DNA of 64,000 bases from JBASEY01 sp049652745. GTDB taxonomy: Bacteria; CSSED10-310. Under the pieces are notes generated by a model that worked only from the letters and a program-made list of their open reading frames with translations, had not been told where the DNA came from and ran no database searches. Positions 54,179 to 63,561 of this stretch are shown in pieces (positions within the stretch are counted from its first letter, which is position 1; each line of letters begins with the position of its first letter). The translations under genes and the position numbers were made by a program. The stretch spans positions 62,001 to 126,000 of the forward strand of contig JBASEY010000026.1 of assembly GCA_049652745.1 (NCBI GenBank), in the 5' to 3' direction.

Positions 54179-54771
54179 TTAACGGGCTTGGCCTGTATTT
54201 TTATTTGTCCGTTTTCGACTGTAAGTTTATAGTTGATCGCTTTGCACTTCTTTTGCTCAATAAGCTGCTCTGTTTTTCGATTGATAATCTGTTGGAATTT
54301 CTCAAAATCCATTGACAAAGGGGTATTCAGTGATTTGGAGAAATTAACCCAGGTATCGTACATTTTCTTGAGAGTAATTTGTTGTTTGGCGCCATCGATT
54401 ATTGTATGTCCTTTATCCTCTGGCTGTATCGGCAAAAGAGCCCTGTCTGTTTTTTTGGTATCCGCGGCCGCCCCTGTCAGGCTGAAGCTTGTCTGGCGTC
54501 CCAATTCTTTGTCACGAAGTCGACGGTAGTAAAATTCCAGCATCGTATTAAATTTGGCGACAAGATTGAAATACATAAAACGCTGCATTCCTTTCAATGT
54601 CCGATCTGCAGCGTATTTTCGAACGAGTTTTCGAGCTTGGGCTATATGAAAATTTGGAGGAGCTTGGAGGGTTCCAAGCAGATGCTGATTGAACTCTGCA
54701 TTGAGCTGCTTGAGCAGAGTTTCAAAATCTTTCATATCTTTTTGGAATTCTTCACTCGCTTTGTCAATCAT
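54175..54771 (-). CDS. Helical protein, possibly related to the MXAN_5187 C-terminal family
   Basis: 198 residues from the ATG at 54771, 7 bp after the previous stop. The N-terminal half is helical (KDMKDFETLLKQLNAEFNQ, RKLVRKYAADRTLKGMQRFM). The C-terminal half has MYDTWVNFSKSLNTPLSMDFEKF, then a Lys-rich beta end. The MYDTWV/MDFEKF pattern resembles the MXAN_5187 C-terminal domain found in myxobacteria, from memory. Function unknown. Confidence 0.5.
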   Translation of the reverse strand: MIDKASEEFQKDMKDFETLLKQLNAEFNQHLLGTLQAPPNFHIAQARKLVRKYAADRTLKGMQRFMYFNLVAKFNTMLEFYYRRLRDKELGRQTSFSLTGAAADTKKTDRALLPIQPEDKGHTIIDGAKQQITLKKMYDTWVNFSKSLNTPLSMDFEKFQQIINRKTEQLIEQKKCKAINYKLTVENGQIKIQAKPVK

Positions 54772-54778
54772 AAAATTA

Positions 54779-55150
54779 TTACTTGGCAAGTTCCAGTAGT
54801 GGAAGCCAGAGTTCTCTTGCGAAAGGCCGAATACGGCCATTTATCATTAACGACCAATCATCCAACACTTGAATTGATTTCAGGAATTCGAACAGTTGTT
54901 CGTGGTGATCATCAGAGAAAAACACGAAGCATCTGGGGTTGATTTCGTCAGTATAGACATGACGGTGTCCGTGAAGAGTTGCCTTCAATTCAAATCGAGC
55001 CAGGTCTTTTTCCTGAATGATGACAGTACATTCGAATCGACCAGGTTTCTGTTCCTTGTATCGATTGAGTTCAAAATCGTCAAAATCGTTCAGACCGCAC
55101 AAGCGGCATGGGGTGAAAGTGACCACTAAACCACAGCGAGGACAAATCAT
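54779..55150 (-). CDS. Small zinc-ribbon protein, unknown
   Basis: 123 residues. An N-terminal zinc ribbon CPRCG and CRLCG (3-19) precedes an alpha/beta region with charged strands. The residues after it (FVFFSDDHHEQLFEFL) have no known family. It lies 5 bp after the HU stop, in the same operon. Confidence 0.6.
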   Translation of the reverse strand: MICPRCGLVVTFTPCRLCGLNDFDDFELNRYKEQKPGRFECTVIIQEKDLARFELKATLHGHRHVYTDEINPRCFVFFSDDHHEQLFEFLKSIQVLDDWSLMINGRIRPFARELWLPLLELAK

Positions 55151-55155
55151 TTTCT

Positions 55156-55434
55156 TTATTGATCGATCAGTAGACGAAGCTCTTTTCCGGGTTTGAAATA
55201 TGGCACCTTTTTGGAGGGCACTTTGACCTTTTCCCCTGATTTTGGGTTTCGACCGATGCGGGGATTGCGCTCTTTGACTTTAAACGATCCAAAACCTCGG
55301 AGCTCGACTTTGTTGCCTGCAATGAGTTCTTGGGCGATCGAATCGAAGAACGTATTGACGATAATCGTTGCTTCTTTATGGCTGAGATAATCGATAGAGT
55401 TTGCGAGTTCTGTAATAAATTCCGATTTGGTCAT
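55156..55434 (-). CDS. HU/IHF-family DNA-binding protein
   Basis: 92 residues from the ATG at 55434 (AAAGGGATG upstream). Signature of the family: SIAQELIAGNKVELRGFGSF and RNPRIGRNPKSGEKVKVPSKK in the DNA-inserting arm. Proline of the RNPxxG tip is present. It bends DNA and helps nucleoid structure and site-specific complexes. HU or IHF-beta subtype cannot be told. A promoter lies at 55488-55516. Confidence 0.95.
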   Translation of the reverse strand: MTKSEFITELANSIDYLSHKEATIIVNTFFDSIAQELIAGNKVELRGFGSFKVKERNPRIGRNPKSGEKVKVPSKKVPYFKPGKELRLLIDQ

Positions 55435-55487
55435 ATTCATCCCTTTCATTCAAAAAAGAATTACTGGTTTCACCCTACTTCATCTAT

Positions 55488-55516
55488 ACCATAATTTTGC
55501 AAACGTTCATCGTCAA
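55488..55516 (-). promoter_or_regulatory. Candidate promoter of the HU operon
   Basis: On the minus strand TTGACG (55516-55511), a 17-nt spacer and TATGGT (55493-55488), 53 bp before the HU start. Confidence 0.5.
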
Positions 55517-55530
55517 GTAAATTTTCATTT

Positions 55531-57231
55531 TTATGATCCTGAGAAGTGTTCTTTTAAAGCATCTACATACATTCGTGCCAGAGATTCCCTGTAATCCGGA
55601 TTCTTGATTCGCTTGACATCGTTTGAATTCTGTAAATTTGCCAACTCAATCAATATTCGGGTTGGCACTTTACAATACCTTAAAATTCCTGGAACCCAGC
55701 AACTTTTATTTCGTACGACAAATTTTCGGATGGGCTGATTGGAGTGCATGGGTATTTTGGCTTGGACACATTGTTTTCTGATTTGATCGGCAAAATCCAT
55801 CGAATAACCCTCTGCTCTCAAACGATCCTTCCGCGTATGGGACACTTGATTATTTCCGGATTTGGCCTCTTTACGTGAAAGATACACCTGATCGGTCTTC
55901 TTTAGGTTTCCGGTATAATAGTCCGCTCCCGGAATGTAAACCATCAAACCTTGGGCGCTGGCATGTAGACTGTCGGCATGAAAACTGGTGAAAACGACTT
56001 GTTCATTGCGTGATTTTGCTTCATGAAGATTTGTAAAAAGATAATTTGCCAGCATCCATCGGAAATTCAGAGCGATACCGGAGTTTTCAATTGTGTATAC
56101 AGGTGTTGTCAGGATACGTTCCATGTTTTTTCCTGAGCTTAAATTTTGTGTATCCCGCGGCTCAAAACCGATCTCTTCATCTTTGATCGTGACATATACA
56201 GCGGCTTTCGTTTCTGCTTCTAAAATGCGTTTGACTCTGCACATCACATCGTAGACATATTCTTTTTCTTTAATCCCGCCGATGCCGGTCGCGCCTGGGT
56301 CTATGCCGCCATGGCCGGCATCGAGAATGACCGTCACCCCTTGCAACGATTTGGCTATATGATGAGGTTTAAATTGTTCGGATTCACGGGCGGTTGTTTC
56401 AAATTGGATTCGCCTTGGATCGGAAGGCGGCAGAAATTGAGGTGATATCAAATCAGAAGGTATTTTTAAAACCGTGTTCGCCGGTATGGCATGAAAATCC
56501 TTCAAACCACTTCTGGACAATATCGAACGAGAAGCCGACATCACTTCGCTGGCCGTAACCCGCGGAGTATATTTCAATACAAGCGAGTAGATCGTCTGGC
56601 CTGCCAGAAGAGTATATTCAGCATATAGACCGTCCTTATCGGTTTGGAATACCAGATCATTGACAGCAATGGGATATTCGGTCGTTGCTGAAAAACATGG
56701 GTCTAGGTTGTCAATGGGTATTTTGATCACATTACCGACGGCCATTTTTTGAGGATTCATACGATTTGATTTCGCCAAGCGATCAGCAAATGCACCCGAC
56801 CCGGTAAACCATGCACTGATTCGCCAAAGTGTCTCGCCATGCGAACCGCCGTAGGTAACGATATGTTTCCAACCGTCACTTTCCAAAGAATCCTTGGGAA
56901 AAAGAGTTTTGATTGCCAAAGATCGCCCTTCGCAGTTCAGATGATCCCAAGGTATTCTGTAAACTGGGGATGATGAGCGGAATCCTTTTTTTATCAAAAA
57001 CTGCTTGCCGTTTTGATATTGCGGCTCAACGTATTGACCCATAAAAGTCAGGCAGTCTTTTTCCGGCTTTGCAGCGATTTCAATATATATTTCACGTTGA
57101 TGTAAAATGACAGTCAATGCGCCGTTCACTTGGGTGACAAACGGACTCGAACTGCTCAGAATGTTGCAAACCGTGAAAAAAAGTAGAACGGGAACAACTG
57201 TCAGCGTTTTTATCAGGGGTTGATCAGCCAC
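55531..57231 (-). CDS. N-acetylmuramoyl-L-alanine amidase (Amidase_3) with LysM-like domains
   Basis: 566 residues, GTG start. A signal-like N-terminal segment precedes a region of about 275 residues with two LysM-like segments (about 118-170 and 200-255; for example HGETLWRISAWFTGSGAFADRLA). The Amidase_3 domain (about 310-560) has the zinc-binding DAGHGGIDPGA and FTSFHADS; the second His is in SFHADS. It cuts the amide bond between MurNAc and L-Ala in peptidoglycan. The start lies inside the previous gene (19-bp overlap), so it is coupled. Confidence 0.85.
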   Translation of the reverse strand: MADQPLIKTLTVVPVLLFFTVCNILSSSSPFVTQVNGALTVILHQREIYIEIAAKPEKDCLTFMGQYVEPQYQNGKQFLIKKGFRSSSPVYRIPWDHLNCEGRSLAIKTLFPKDSLESDGWKHIVTYGGSHGETLWRISAWFTGSGAFADRLAKSNRMNPQKMAVGNVIKIPIDNLDPCFSATTEYPIAVNDLVFQTDKDGLYAEYTLLAGQTIYSLVLKYTPRVTASEVMSASRSILSRSGLKDFHAIPANTVLKIPSDLISPQFLPPSDPRRIQFETTARESEQFKPHHIAKSLQGVTVILDAGHGGIDPGATGIGGIKEKEYVYDVMCRVKRILEAETKAAVYVTIKDEEIGFEPRDTQNLSSGKNMERILTTPVYTIENSGIALNFRWMLANYLFTNLHEAKSRNEQVVFTSFHADSLHASAQGLMVYIPGADYYTGNLKKTDQVYLSRKEAKSGNNQVSHTRKDRLRAEGYSMDFADQIRKQCVQAKIPMHSNQPIRKFVVRNKSCWVPGILRYCKVPTRILIELANLQNSNDVKRIKNPDYRESLARMYVDALKEHFSGS

Positions 57232-58286
57232 TCCCGAAAAACCTCTCCGGTATCCTTGTTTTTCAAGATTATTTTCTCAATTAGGCAAAACTCTTGTAGA
57301 TAAGGCCCATCCTGTTTGATTCCCATTCGTAACGTAATTTCCAGTATCAACGATTTGTCTTGAGTCCTCCATATCTTTGCTTCGTCCCGATCGATCGAAT
57401 AGTTGGGCTTTCGGAGAAAAAACATGCCTGAACGATGTTGGAACTGTATATCCGAATCAGGAACATAAGTGTTGGGAGGAAATGGAAATGTTCTGGGATT
57501 CATCATAACATTTTCAAACTGTAATAAGTCTGCATTATAGCGGCCGAGACTCAAAGGAATCTGAAAAAAAGCAGAGCATTCAGAGATATATAAGAGATTT
57601 TTATTCAACGTCCTCGGTAAAAAACGTATTCGCGTGTTGCTTCCTCCGAACAAAGCGCCGTAACGTTTCTCAAGTTCATCCATGAGCGTTGAAAAGTGTT
57701 GGTTCTCGGCATTGTTGACGCGGCTTTCATACTCACTGGTCGTTTCAAATTCATCTTTGGTCGGCATAGAAAACGGTTTTATGCCACGAATATACTGTAT
57801 GACTCTGGAAAATGCTTTGCCTTCTTCATTCAATCGATGCAGCGAATACTGCTCATGCACAACTAAATGATTCGGTGTCAGCGGAGAAGCTTCACGTGCT
57901 GCTGAAAATGAAATTTGATCGATATTACAGGTGACGGTTTTCAAAACACCCGGCAGCCCTCCAAATTCAATGGAAAAACCGAACGGTTGTGTTTCCATTG
58001 ACACTAAATTCTCGATTTCGATTTTTTTGGCGTAGTCGGATCGATTCTTAAGTTGGAATGTGAAGGTCAATGTAACTTTTGAGGCCGAGCGCTCCGTTTT
58101 ATTCTGTATCGTTCCTTGTAATTGCACTTCCCGAACATTGCCAAATCCATCATCAAGCGGCGAATATCGGTAATTTACCTCGATATTTCGTCGAGATACC
58201 GTTTCCGCTTTGACGTGCGGTCGGCAGAAAAGCGCAAAAATCAATCCGATTATTAGAATGAGGTAACTGTTTATATTGCGTCTCAT
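57213..58286 (-). CDS. Secreted protein of unknown function coupled to the amidase
   Basis: 357 residues. Signal peptide (about 1-27, ending HVKAE) then beta-rich sequence throughout with no recognised domain. The first half carries a possible beta-sandwich domain (about 30-135), where TLTFTFQLKNRSDYAKK is a typical edge strand. The last residues run into the amidase start, and coupling suggests a role in peptidoglycan processing. Confidence 0.55.
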   Translation of the reverse strand: MRRNINSYLILIIGLIFALFCRPHVKAETVSRRNIEVNYRYSPLDDGFGNVREVQLQGTIQNKTERSASKVTLTFTFQLKNRSDYAKKIEIENLVSMETQPFGFSIEFGGLPGVLKTVTCNIDQISFSAAREASPLTPNHLVVHEQYSLHRLNEEGKAFSRVIQYIRGIKPFSMPTKDEFETTSEYESRVNNAENQHFSTLMDELEKRYGALFGGSNTRIRFLPRTLNKNLLYISECSAFFQIPLSLGRYNADLLQFENVMMNPRTFPFPPNTYVPDSDIQFQHRSGMFFLRKPNYSIDRDEAKIWRTQDKSLILEITLRMGIKQDGPYLQEFCLIEKIILKNKDTGEVFREWLINP

Positions 58287-58350
58287 TAACGGTCTCCCTC
58301 CCTGCTGATACCCTATTAAAATAGTCTTGTCCGGTCAATACAAATGGATG

Positions 58351-59544
58351 CTATCCCTGGCATTTATGGTAATGATCCGGGTAAAGCGTCAGCCGCTCCG
58401 CCCCGGTTTCAGTGATATGCCAGGTGTTCTCTATGCCGATTGCGCCGCGACCAGGGAAAACCACTTTGGGTTCCAGTGCAACCACTGAATGCTCAGGGAC
58501 GGGCATTTGGAATTGCGGCGCAAAAACCGGCAATTCGTCAAGTTCAAGTCCAACTCCATGGGCTATAAATCCGGCCCGGTCATCGTCCGGACCCATAAAA
58601 ACGTTTTCCAAACCAGAGTCAAATGCATGATTGGCTGCAATTTCAAAGGGTTTGCTGCAAGGAATTCCTGCTTTTAAATTTTCAACGACTGCCGATTGTA
58701 TTTGTAGGCAATCCCAATGGGCTTCCGCTAAAGAGTCCGGCAAGTCTCCTAAACAATAAACTCTAGTAGCATCTGCAATATACCCCGCTATTCCTGAAAC
58801 CAGGTCCACAAACACCGGCTCACCAATCTGCAGCGGTTTCCAACCTGCGCCTTTCGGCGCCGCTCGGTACAACCCAGGACCGGATACCGGCCCATCAAAC
58901 GCGCCTCTAACCGACCCACTGGCTCCAAAAAGAATGGTACCATAGTGAATCGCACCATTGTACGAACGAACAGGTATCGCTCCTTGATGACCACCAAGCC
59001 TTAATTCATATTCGATACGGGAAGCCAGCTCGAGCTCGGTCATCCCCTGTCGGAGCCAATTTCCTATCTGGTCGAAAACGTTATCCAACAATCGGCAGGA
59101 GTTTTTAATCATTTCAACTTCCCAGAGGCTTTTTACCGAACGCAGTCGGCGGATATCCATAGATATATCTTCCCAAGTGGCGGACGGTAAGGATGCTTCT
59201 ATTTTTTTGAATAACTTTATCGGCAATACATCCATTTCTACACCGCAACGTAGCTTGCCGTTATGCTCAAAGTTTTTTGCGATATCGGCCGGGGAAATGA
59301 ATGGTAAAATCCGTTTGATATCCGTTTCCATTCGGGCTCGTGGTAGATATTTTTTTACATATAAAATTGAATCGGAATCGGCTGGAACTAAAAGATGGGC
59401 ATTTTGTGCGGTGCCGGAAAAGTAGAAAACATCGGGATGATGAGTAATCCAGGCAAAATGACATTCTTTGGAGACCAGCGTTTCCCGCAATTTTCTCCTA
59501 CGTTCCTTGAGTTCACTCGCGGGACAGGCAGCATCCGAGCACAT
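58351..59544 (-). CDS. M24-family metallopeptidase (Xaa-Pro aminopeptidase/dipeptidase type)
   Basis: About 397 residues from the ATG at 59544 (GGTGG upstream; the frame extends to 59625). Creatinase-type N-terminal domain (about 15-150) and pita-bread catalytic domain with metal ligands in VFVDLVSG, IADATRVY, AHGVGLELDE, VALEPKVV and GIENTWHIT. Removes N-terminal residues before proline or related dipeptides. The family includes creatinases, so the substrate is inferred. Confidence 0.9.
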   Translation of the reverse strand: MCSDAACPASELKERRRKLRETLVSKECHFAWITHHPDVFYFSGTAQNAHLLVPADSDSILYVKKYLPRARMETDIKRILPFISPADIAKNFEHNGKLRCGVEMDVLPIKLFKKIEASLPSATWEDISMDIRRLRSVKSLWEVEMIKNSCRLLDNVFDQIGNWLRQGMTELELASRIEYELRLGGHQGAIPVRSYNGAIHYGTILFGASGSVRGAFDGPVSGPGLYRAAPKGAGWKPLQIGEPVFVDLVSGIAGYIADATRVYCLGDLPDSLAEAHWDCLQIQSAVVENLKAGIPCSKPFEIAANHAFDSGLENVFMGPDDDRAGFIAHGVGLELDELPVFAPQFQMPVPEHSVVALEPKVVFPGRGAIGIENTWHITETGAERLTLYPDHYHKCQG

Positions 59545-59630
59545 GACCACCACCCAAAATTCTCCATTTTCTGGCAAATTGGGAGAAATGCAAAACCCGC
59601 CTAGCCGGTTTTTGGATATTCCCAAATAGA

Positions 59631-59882
59631 TTATTCGTCTTCTTCGATGGCTTCTTCGCCGTCCTCACTGCTGTCATCAAAATCACTTTCGATGCCCAAG
59701 AAGACACACACGCCATCATGCATCTTTTTCAATGCTTGTTTTTGATTAGTGAGTTTTGTGATTCTCTCCTTCACCAACGCAAGCTCTTCTTCAATTTTCA
59801 AAGTTATGGATTCAATCTCTCTCTTTGTCTGATCATAAACCTGTTGATAAAAAGCTTTTTGGTCATTCGTCAGATTTGTCAT
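59631..59882 (-). CDS. Small coiled-coil protein with acidic tail
   Basis: 83 residues from the ATG at 59882, which has AAGGAG 9 nt upstream. Residues about 10-60 form a coiled coil (TKREIESITLKIEEELALVK), followed by a strongly acidic tail (SSEDGEEAIEEDE). No family recognised. It is between the kinase and the M24 gene on the same strand. Confidence 0.55.
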   Translation of the reverse strand: MTNLTNDQKAFYQQVYDQTKREIESITLKIEEELALVKERITKLTNQKQALKKMHDGVCVFLGIESDFDDSSEDGEEAIEEDE

Positions 59883-59944
59883 TACCATGATCTCCTTTCC
59901 TAATCCACTAACAGTATATCGTAACAACGCCTAATATTGAAAGA

Positions 59945-62900
59945 TTATTTGCTTTTAAAAGGTATCACTAAATTTAGATGGGTTCTGATGGGAACATTTT
60001 GGTGTGTTCCAGGTTTAAACGTCCATTTTTTTACTGCATCTTCAGCCGCTTTTACGCATCCGCTTTTTTGCAATTGGTCGCTGGTGAATGAAAGTGTTTC
60101 GACGTCAAGCACTTCACCGGTTTCTGAAATCAACACTTTCAAAGTGACTCGCCCGTCAACTCCCATTTGTCGTGCTGCACGTGGCATTTCAGGGGTTACT
60201 TTTGTCAGGGGTTCCGGCTTGACATCGGGATGTTGAATATAAGCCCCTTCTTGAATAGGTGTCTGAGTGGCGGTAGGTGTTGCTGTCGGCGTGGGCGTCT
60301 CGGTCGGGATCGGTGTATCGGTGGGTAACGGTGTTTCTGTAGGAACCGGAGTGGAAACAGGTGTATCCCGGGTAACGGGGATAGCAAGCAACGGCGTTGG
60401 TGTATCGGTAGGCGTCGGGGAAGGTGTTTCAGTAAAAAGAGCCTCTTCTTCCTCAACTGTTTCTTCTTCGATAGCTGTTGCTTCGTAATCAACTGTCGGA
60501 GTAGGTAAAACCGCAGGAATAGGCTTGGTTTCCTTTTTGCCCCCTGAAAAAACCAAAATGAGAATAATGATAATTATTATTCCTGCTCCGCCGGCAATGA
60601 AAGGCAGTTTTTTACGATCGAAGAAAGATGATCGAGAAGGCTTCAGAAAATCGTCATCGATCACTATCTCTGGTGGCTCAACTTTTTTCTCCGTGTCGGC
60701 TTCTTCGGGTTTTTCCGGCATCGCGGCCGGTGTTATTACCGACGGTTTGGGTCCAGAACGTTTTCGGCCTTTCTGGCGCTTCGGCTGTGAACCGACCGAT
60801 GCGGCTGTAGGCACCAGGCTTCGATCAACCGGCTCTGCGACAACGGATTCGCTTTCCAATGCCTTCGGCTCGGTGTCGATTGGAGCCGGTTTCTGAGCCT
60901 CGTCATCTTTTGCGATGGGTGACTCAACAATTGGCTCGCTTTCAAAGGGAGCCGGTTCTTCAGCCTCAGCTTTTTCAGGCTCTGTTGGTGTCGTTATTGG
61001 AGCTTGTGTTTCGAGAGTCGGTCCGGTTGCCGGTGTCTTAGCGAGCTCCAGAGCGAAAGGGTCGATACTTTCAATGGAATCGTCTAAAAGCTCCGGCATT
61101 TCCGCTTTAATTTCATCTTTAAAAAGTGCTCGCATAAAAAAGCCGAGATCCATGAGTTTTTTAGGCGGCTTTTCGATTTGCAGGAATCGGTCAAGGTCTT
61201 CTTTCATTTCGTCGGCTGTTTGGTATCGATTATCGGGATCTTTTTCCATCGCCTTCTGGATAATGGCATCCAACATCGAAGAAATCTGTGCGTTCAGATC
61301 CGATGGCCGCGGTGGATTCCAATCTCTGACCTTATGAAGAATTGCCATTTCATTATCGGCGATGAATACGCGTTTTCCGGTAAGCATTTCGTAGAGCAGT
61401 GTTCCGACCGAGAAAATGTCCGATCGCCTGTCGACGGGTTGTCCCCAGGCTTGTTCAGGTGACATATAGAGAATTTTACCCTTGAGCGCTCCTGTCAGGG
61501 TGATCGAGTTTTTCGCGGCAGCCTTTGCAATACCGAAATCAACCAACTTGACTTCGCCTTCATAAGAAATCAAAACATTCTGTGGACTGACATCTCGATG
61601 AACAATATGCAGGTTTTCGTTGTTAAACCCTTTTTTCCTATGTGCGTAATTCAATCCGGACAGTAGTTTTATGGCGATGAGTGCTGCCTGGGATACGGCA
61701 AGATGCTTCTTTTCTTTTCTAGCCAGTCGCATAATCGTACGTAAATCTTTCCCTGCAATGTATTCCATGGCTAGGTAGTAATTACCCTTTGTTTCACCAA
61801 GTTCATAAATCTGCGCAATATTCGGGTGCGTCAACTGGGCGGCAACTTTGCCCTCGTCAATAAACATGGTGATGAAATCTTCATTTTCAGAAAGACTGGG
61901 CAATATACGTTTCAACGCGACTACTTTTTCAAAACCTTCAGGACCGACCTGTTTTGCTTTCCACAATTCAGCCATTCCACCAACAGCGATTTTCTCGATC
62001 AGTTTGTATTTTCCAAACCATGATTCATCGTCCGGTTCAATCTCCGGTGTAACCGGTTCTGAAGACACTTCCGCCTTGGCAGGCGCTGCTTCAATCTTTT
62101 CAGCGGAAACGTCTGCAGTCTGTTTTACACCTTCTTCTATGTCCTCTCCGAAAATGGCAATAGCTTCATCGATGATTTTATCCAATTGTTCTTTATCAGA
62201 GACCTTTTCCGGCTCGCTTCCAGACGTTTCAGATGTTTTTATGATTGATTCATCGGGACCGAAAATCGGGAGGGGTGCTTTGTCCTCCGCAAATGCGATC
62301 TCAACGGAACTTTCCTCGAGAGCGATCTCTTCCAACAGCGGTTCTTCCGGAGCGGGAAGCGGTTCTTCAAGCTCGAAATCAGGTAAAATATCAAATTCTT
62401 CTTCCCGTTGGGCATCACCTTTCAGTTGCTCATCAGGGACCACGGATTCTTGTGGTTGTATTGTTTTCGAGGGACGCTCGGTTTCTTGTGGTTGTATTGC
62501 TTTCGAGGGCCGCTCGGATTCAGGGATTTTTTTCGGAGCCGGCTTAGAAACCGTTTTAGTTTTGCCGATTTCGTCCATAAGGCCGGACAGCGTTGACTCC
62601 AAGATGTCGTCCAAATTATCCGGCTCAACCGAAGTATGTGATGTTTTTGCGGCGCTTTTTTCTTTCTCCTGGGGTTTATTGAGAAGGTTGTCGAGCGTTT
62701 GGTCCAGCATAGAGGCGAATTCGCCGTTGATTTTTTTAAGATCACCGTCAGTCGGCGCTTTGAGCTCTCTAGTTTCTACAGTGGCATCGTCCGGCATCAT
62801 TTCAAGACCAAGGTGCTCCCGAATTTTCGCTAAAAGCTCTTCATAATTGAATGGCTTTAAAATATAATCATCCGCAAGATAATCTTTCATCGCTTGGCGT

Positions 62901-63187
62901 TTGTATTTATAGCTTTTATAGACACTTGTCGTGATAAGAACAGGCGTTTGCCGACCCCTATCTGAATGTTTGATAGCTTTACAAACTTCGAAACCGTGTA
63001 GTTTCGGAAGCATTGCCGATAAAAGGACGAGGTCGGGGTGTTCTTCGGAAAACTTTTCCAGAGCGTCGAGACCATCAAATGCCTTGACGACTTCGAAGCC
63101 TGCCTGGCTTAGGAAATCTTCAGTGGCTTTCATTTTTGAGACCTCGTAATCAACGAGGAGAATTTTTTTGCCGATTAATCCCGTCAT
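59945..63187 (-). CDS. Pseudo-receiver / Ser-Thr kinase / transmembrane / TonB_C multi-domain protein
   Basis: 1080 residues. Receiver-like domain (about 7-125) with acidic LLVDYE and DYILKPF Lys, but Ser57 replaces the phosphoacceptor Asp (VLLSAMLPKLHG). A charged, Pro/Glu-rich linker runs to about 390. A Hanks-type kinase follows (about 393-665; AVGGMAELWKA, VALKR, HRDVSPQN, DFGIA, KILYMSPEQA). A second linker leads to one membrane helix (about 862-882), a Pro/Thr-rich segment and a TonB C-terminal domain (about 1003-1080; KWTFKPGTH). Cytoplasmic kinase and periplasmic TonB_C are predicted. It opens a long minus-strand gene run. Confidence 0.85.
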   Translation of the reverse strand: MTGLIGKKILLVDYEVSKMKATEDFLSQAGFEVVKAFDGLDALEKFSEEHPDLVLLSAMLPKLHGFEVCKAIKHSDRGRQTPVLITTSVYKSYKYKRQAMKDYLADDYILKPFNYEELLAKIREHLGLEMMPDDATVETRELKAPTDGDLKKINGEFASMLDQTLDNLLNKPQEKEKSAAKTSHTSVEPDNLDDILESTLSGLMDEIGKTKTVSKPAPKKIPESERPSKAIQPQETERPSKTIQPQESVVPDEQLKGDAQREEEFDILPDFELEEPLPAPEEPLLEEIALEESSVEIAFAEDKAPLPIFGPDESIIKTSETSGSEPEKVSDKEQLDKIIDEAIAIFGEDIEEGVKQTADVSAEKIEAAPAKAEVSSEPVTPEIEPDDESWFGKYKLIEKIAVGGMAELWKAKQVGPEGFEKVVALKRILPSLSENEDFITMFIDEGKVAAQLTHPNIAQIYELGETKGNYYLAMEYIAGKDLRTIMRLARKEKKHLAVSQAALIAIKLLSGLNYAHRKKGFNNENLHIVHRDVSPQNVLISYEGEVKLVDFGIAKAAAKNSITLTGALKGKILYMSPEQAWGQPVDRRSDIFSVGTLLYEMLTGKRVFIADNEMAILHKVRDWNPPRPSDLNAQISSMLDAIIQKAMEKDPDNRYQTADEMKEDLDRFLQIEKPPKKLMDLGFFMRALFKDEIKAEMPELLDDSIESIDPFALELAKTPATGPTLETQAPITTPTEPEKAEAEEPAPFESEPIVESPIAKDDEAQKPAPIDTEPKALESESVVAEPVDRSLVPTAASVGSQPKRQKGRKRSGPKPSVITPAAMPEKPEEADTEKKVEPPEIVIDDDFLKPSRSSFFDRKKLPFIAGGAGIIIIIILILVFSGGKKETKPIPAVLPTPTVDYEATAIEEETVEEEEALFTETPSPTPTDTPTPLLAIPVTRDTPVSTPVPTETPLPTDTPIPTETPTPTATPTATQTPIQEGAYIQHPDVKPEPLTKVTPEMPRAARQMGVDGRVTLKVLISETGEVLDVETLSFTSDQLQKSGCVKAAEDAVKKWTFKPGTHQNVPIRTHLNLVIPFKSK
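62448..62519 (-). repeat. Tandem 36-bp repeat in the kinase linker
   Basis: Two copies of a 36-bp unit (62448-62483 and 62484-62519), each coding for 12 residues of type ERPSK(A/T)IQPQE, differing at few bases. In-frame slippage duplication. Confidence 0.7.
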
Positions 63188-63561
63188 TTACGCCTCACTT
63201 ATAGATTGTGTTATCAATTTCACGACAATTCAAGGCATTACAGTATATAACATTTCATAGAAACTGAGTCAATCCATAATAAAATAGAGAGATTTCAGCA
63301 AAGACAAGCTGAATGTAAGTCTAGAAAATCGGGTGTTTCGTATTTTTTTCCGCGGGAGATTTATTTTTCACAGACATCATCAGGAATTCCGTTATGTTGA
63401 TCCAAGTGGTTTTATCGCAAAGAATTCAGAAAATGAACTGCATGGATGTCGGTCTGTTGAGGCTTTTTATCAGTTTCAGTATAGTGAAATATGAGTTGCT
63501 TATATGACTCTTCGACATATTCGTTCACGGTGTGGACTGAAAAAACGACAGGGGGCCTGAC
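63188..63561. other. Intergenic region between the multi-domain kinase and mtnA
   Basis: About 374 bp between divergent genes. I found no gene, no clear SAM-riboswitch-like fold and no near-consensus promoter. Both genes' control signals must lie here. Confidence 0.5.

Noticed and set aside
60267..62846. Plus-strand ORFs opposite the 1080-residue kinase, including one of 332 codons
   Set aside because: Ser-rich antisense shadows of the real gene, with no ribosome site or domain.
63188..63561. SAM or other riboswitch upstream of mtnA
   Set aside because: The expected paired core was not found by eye; without folding I cannot support it.
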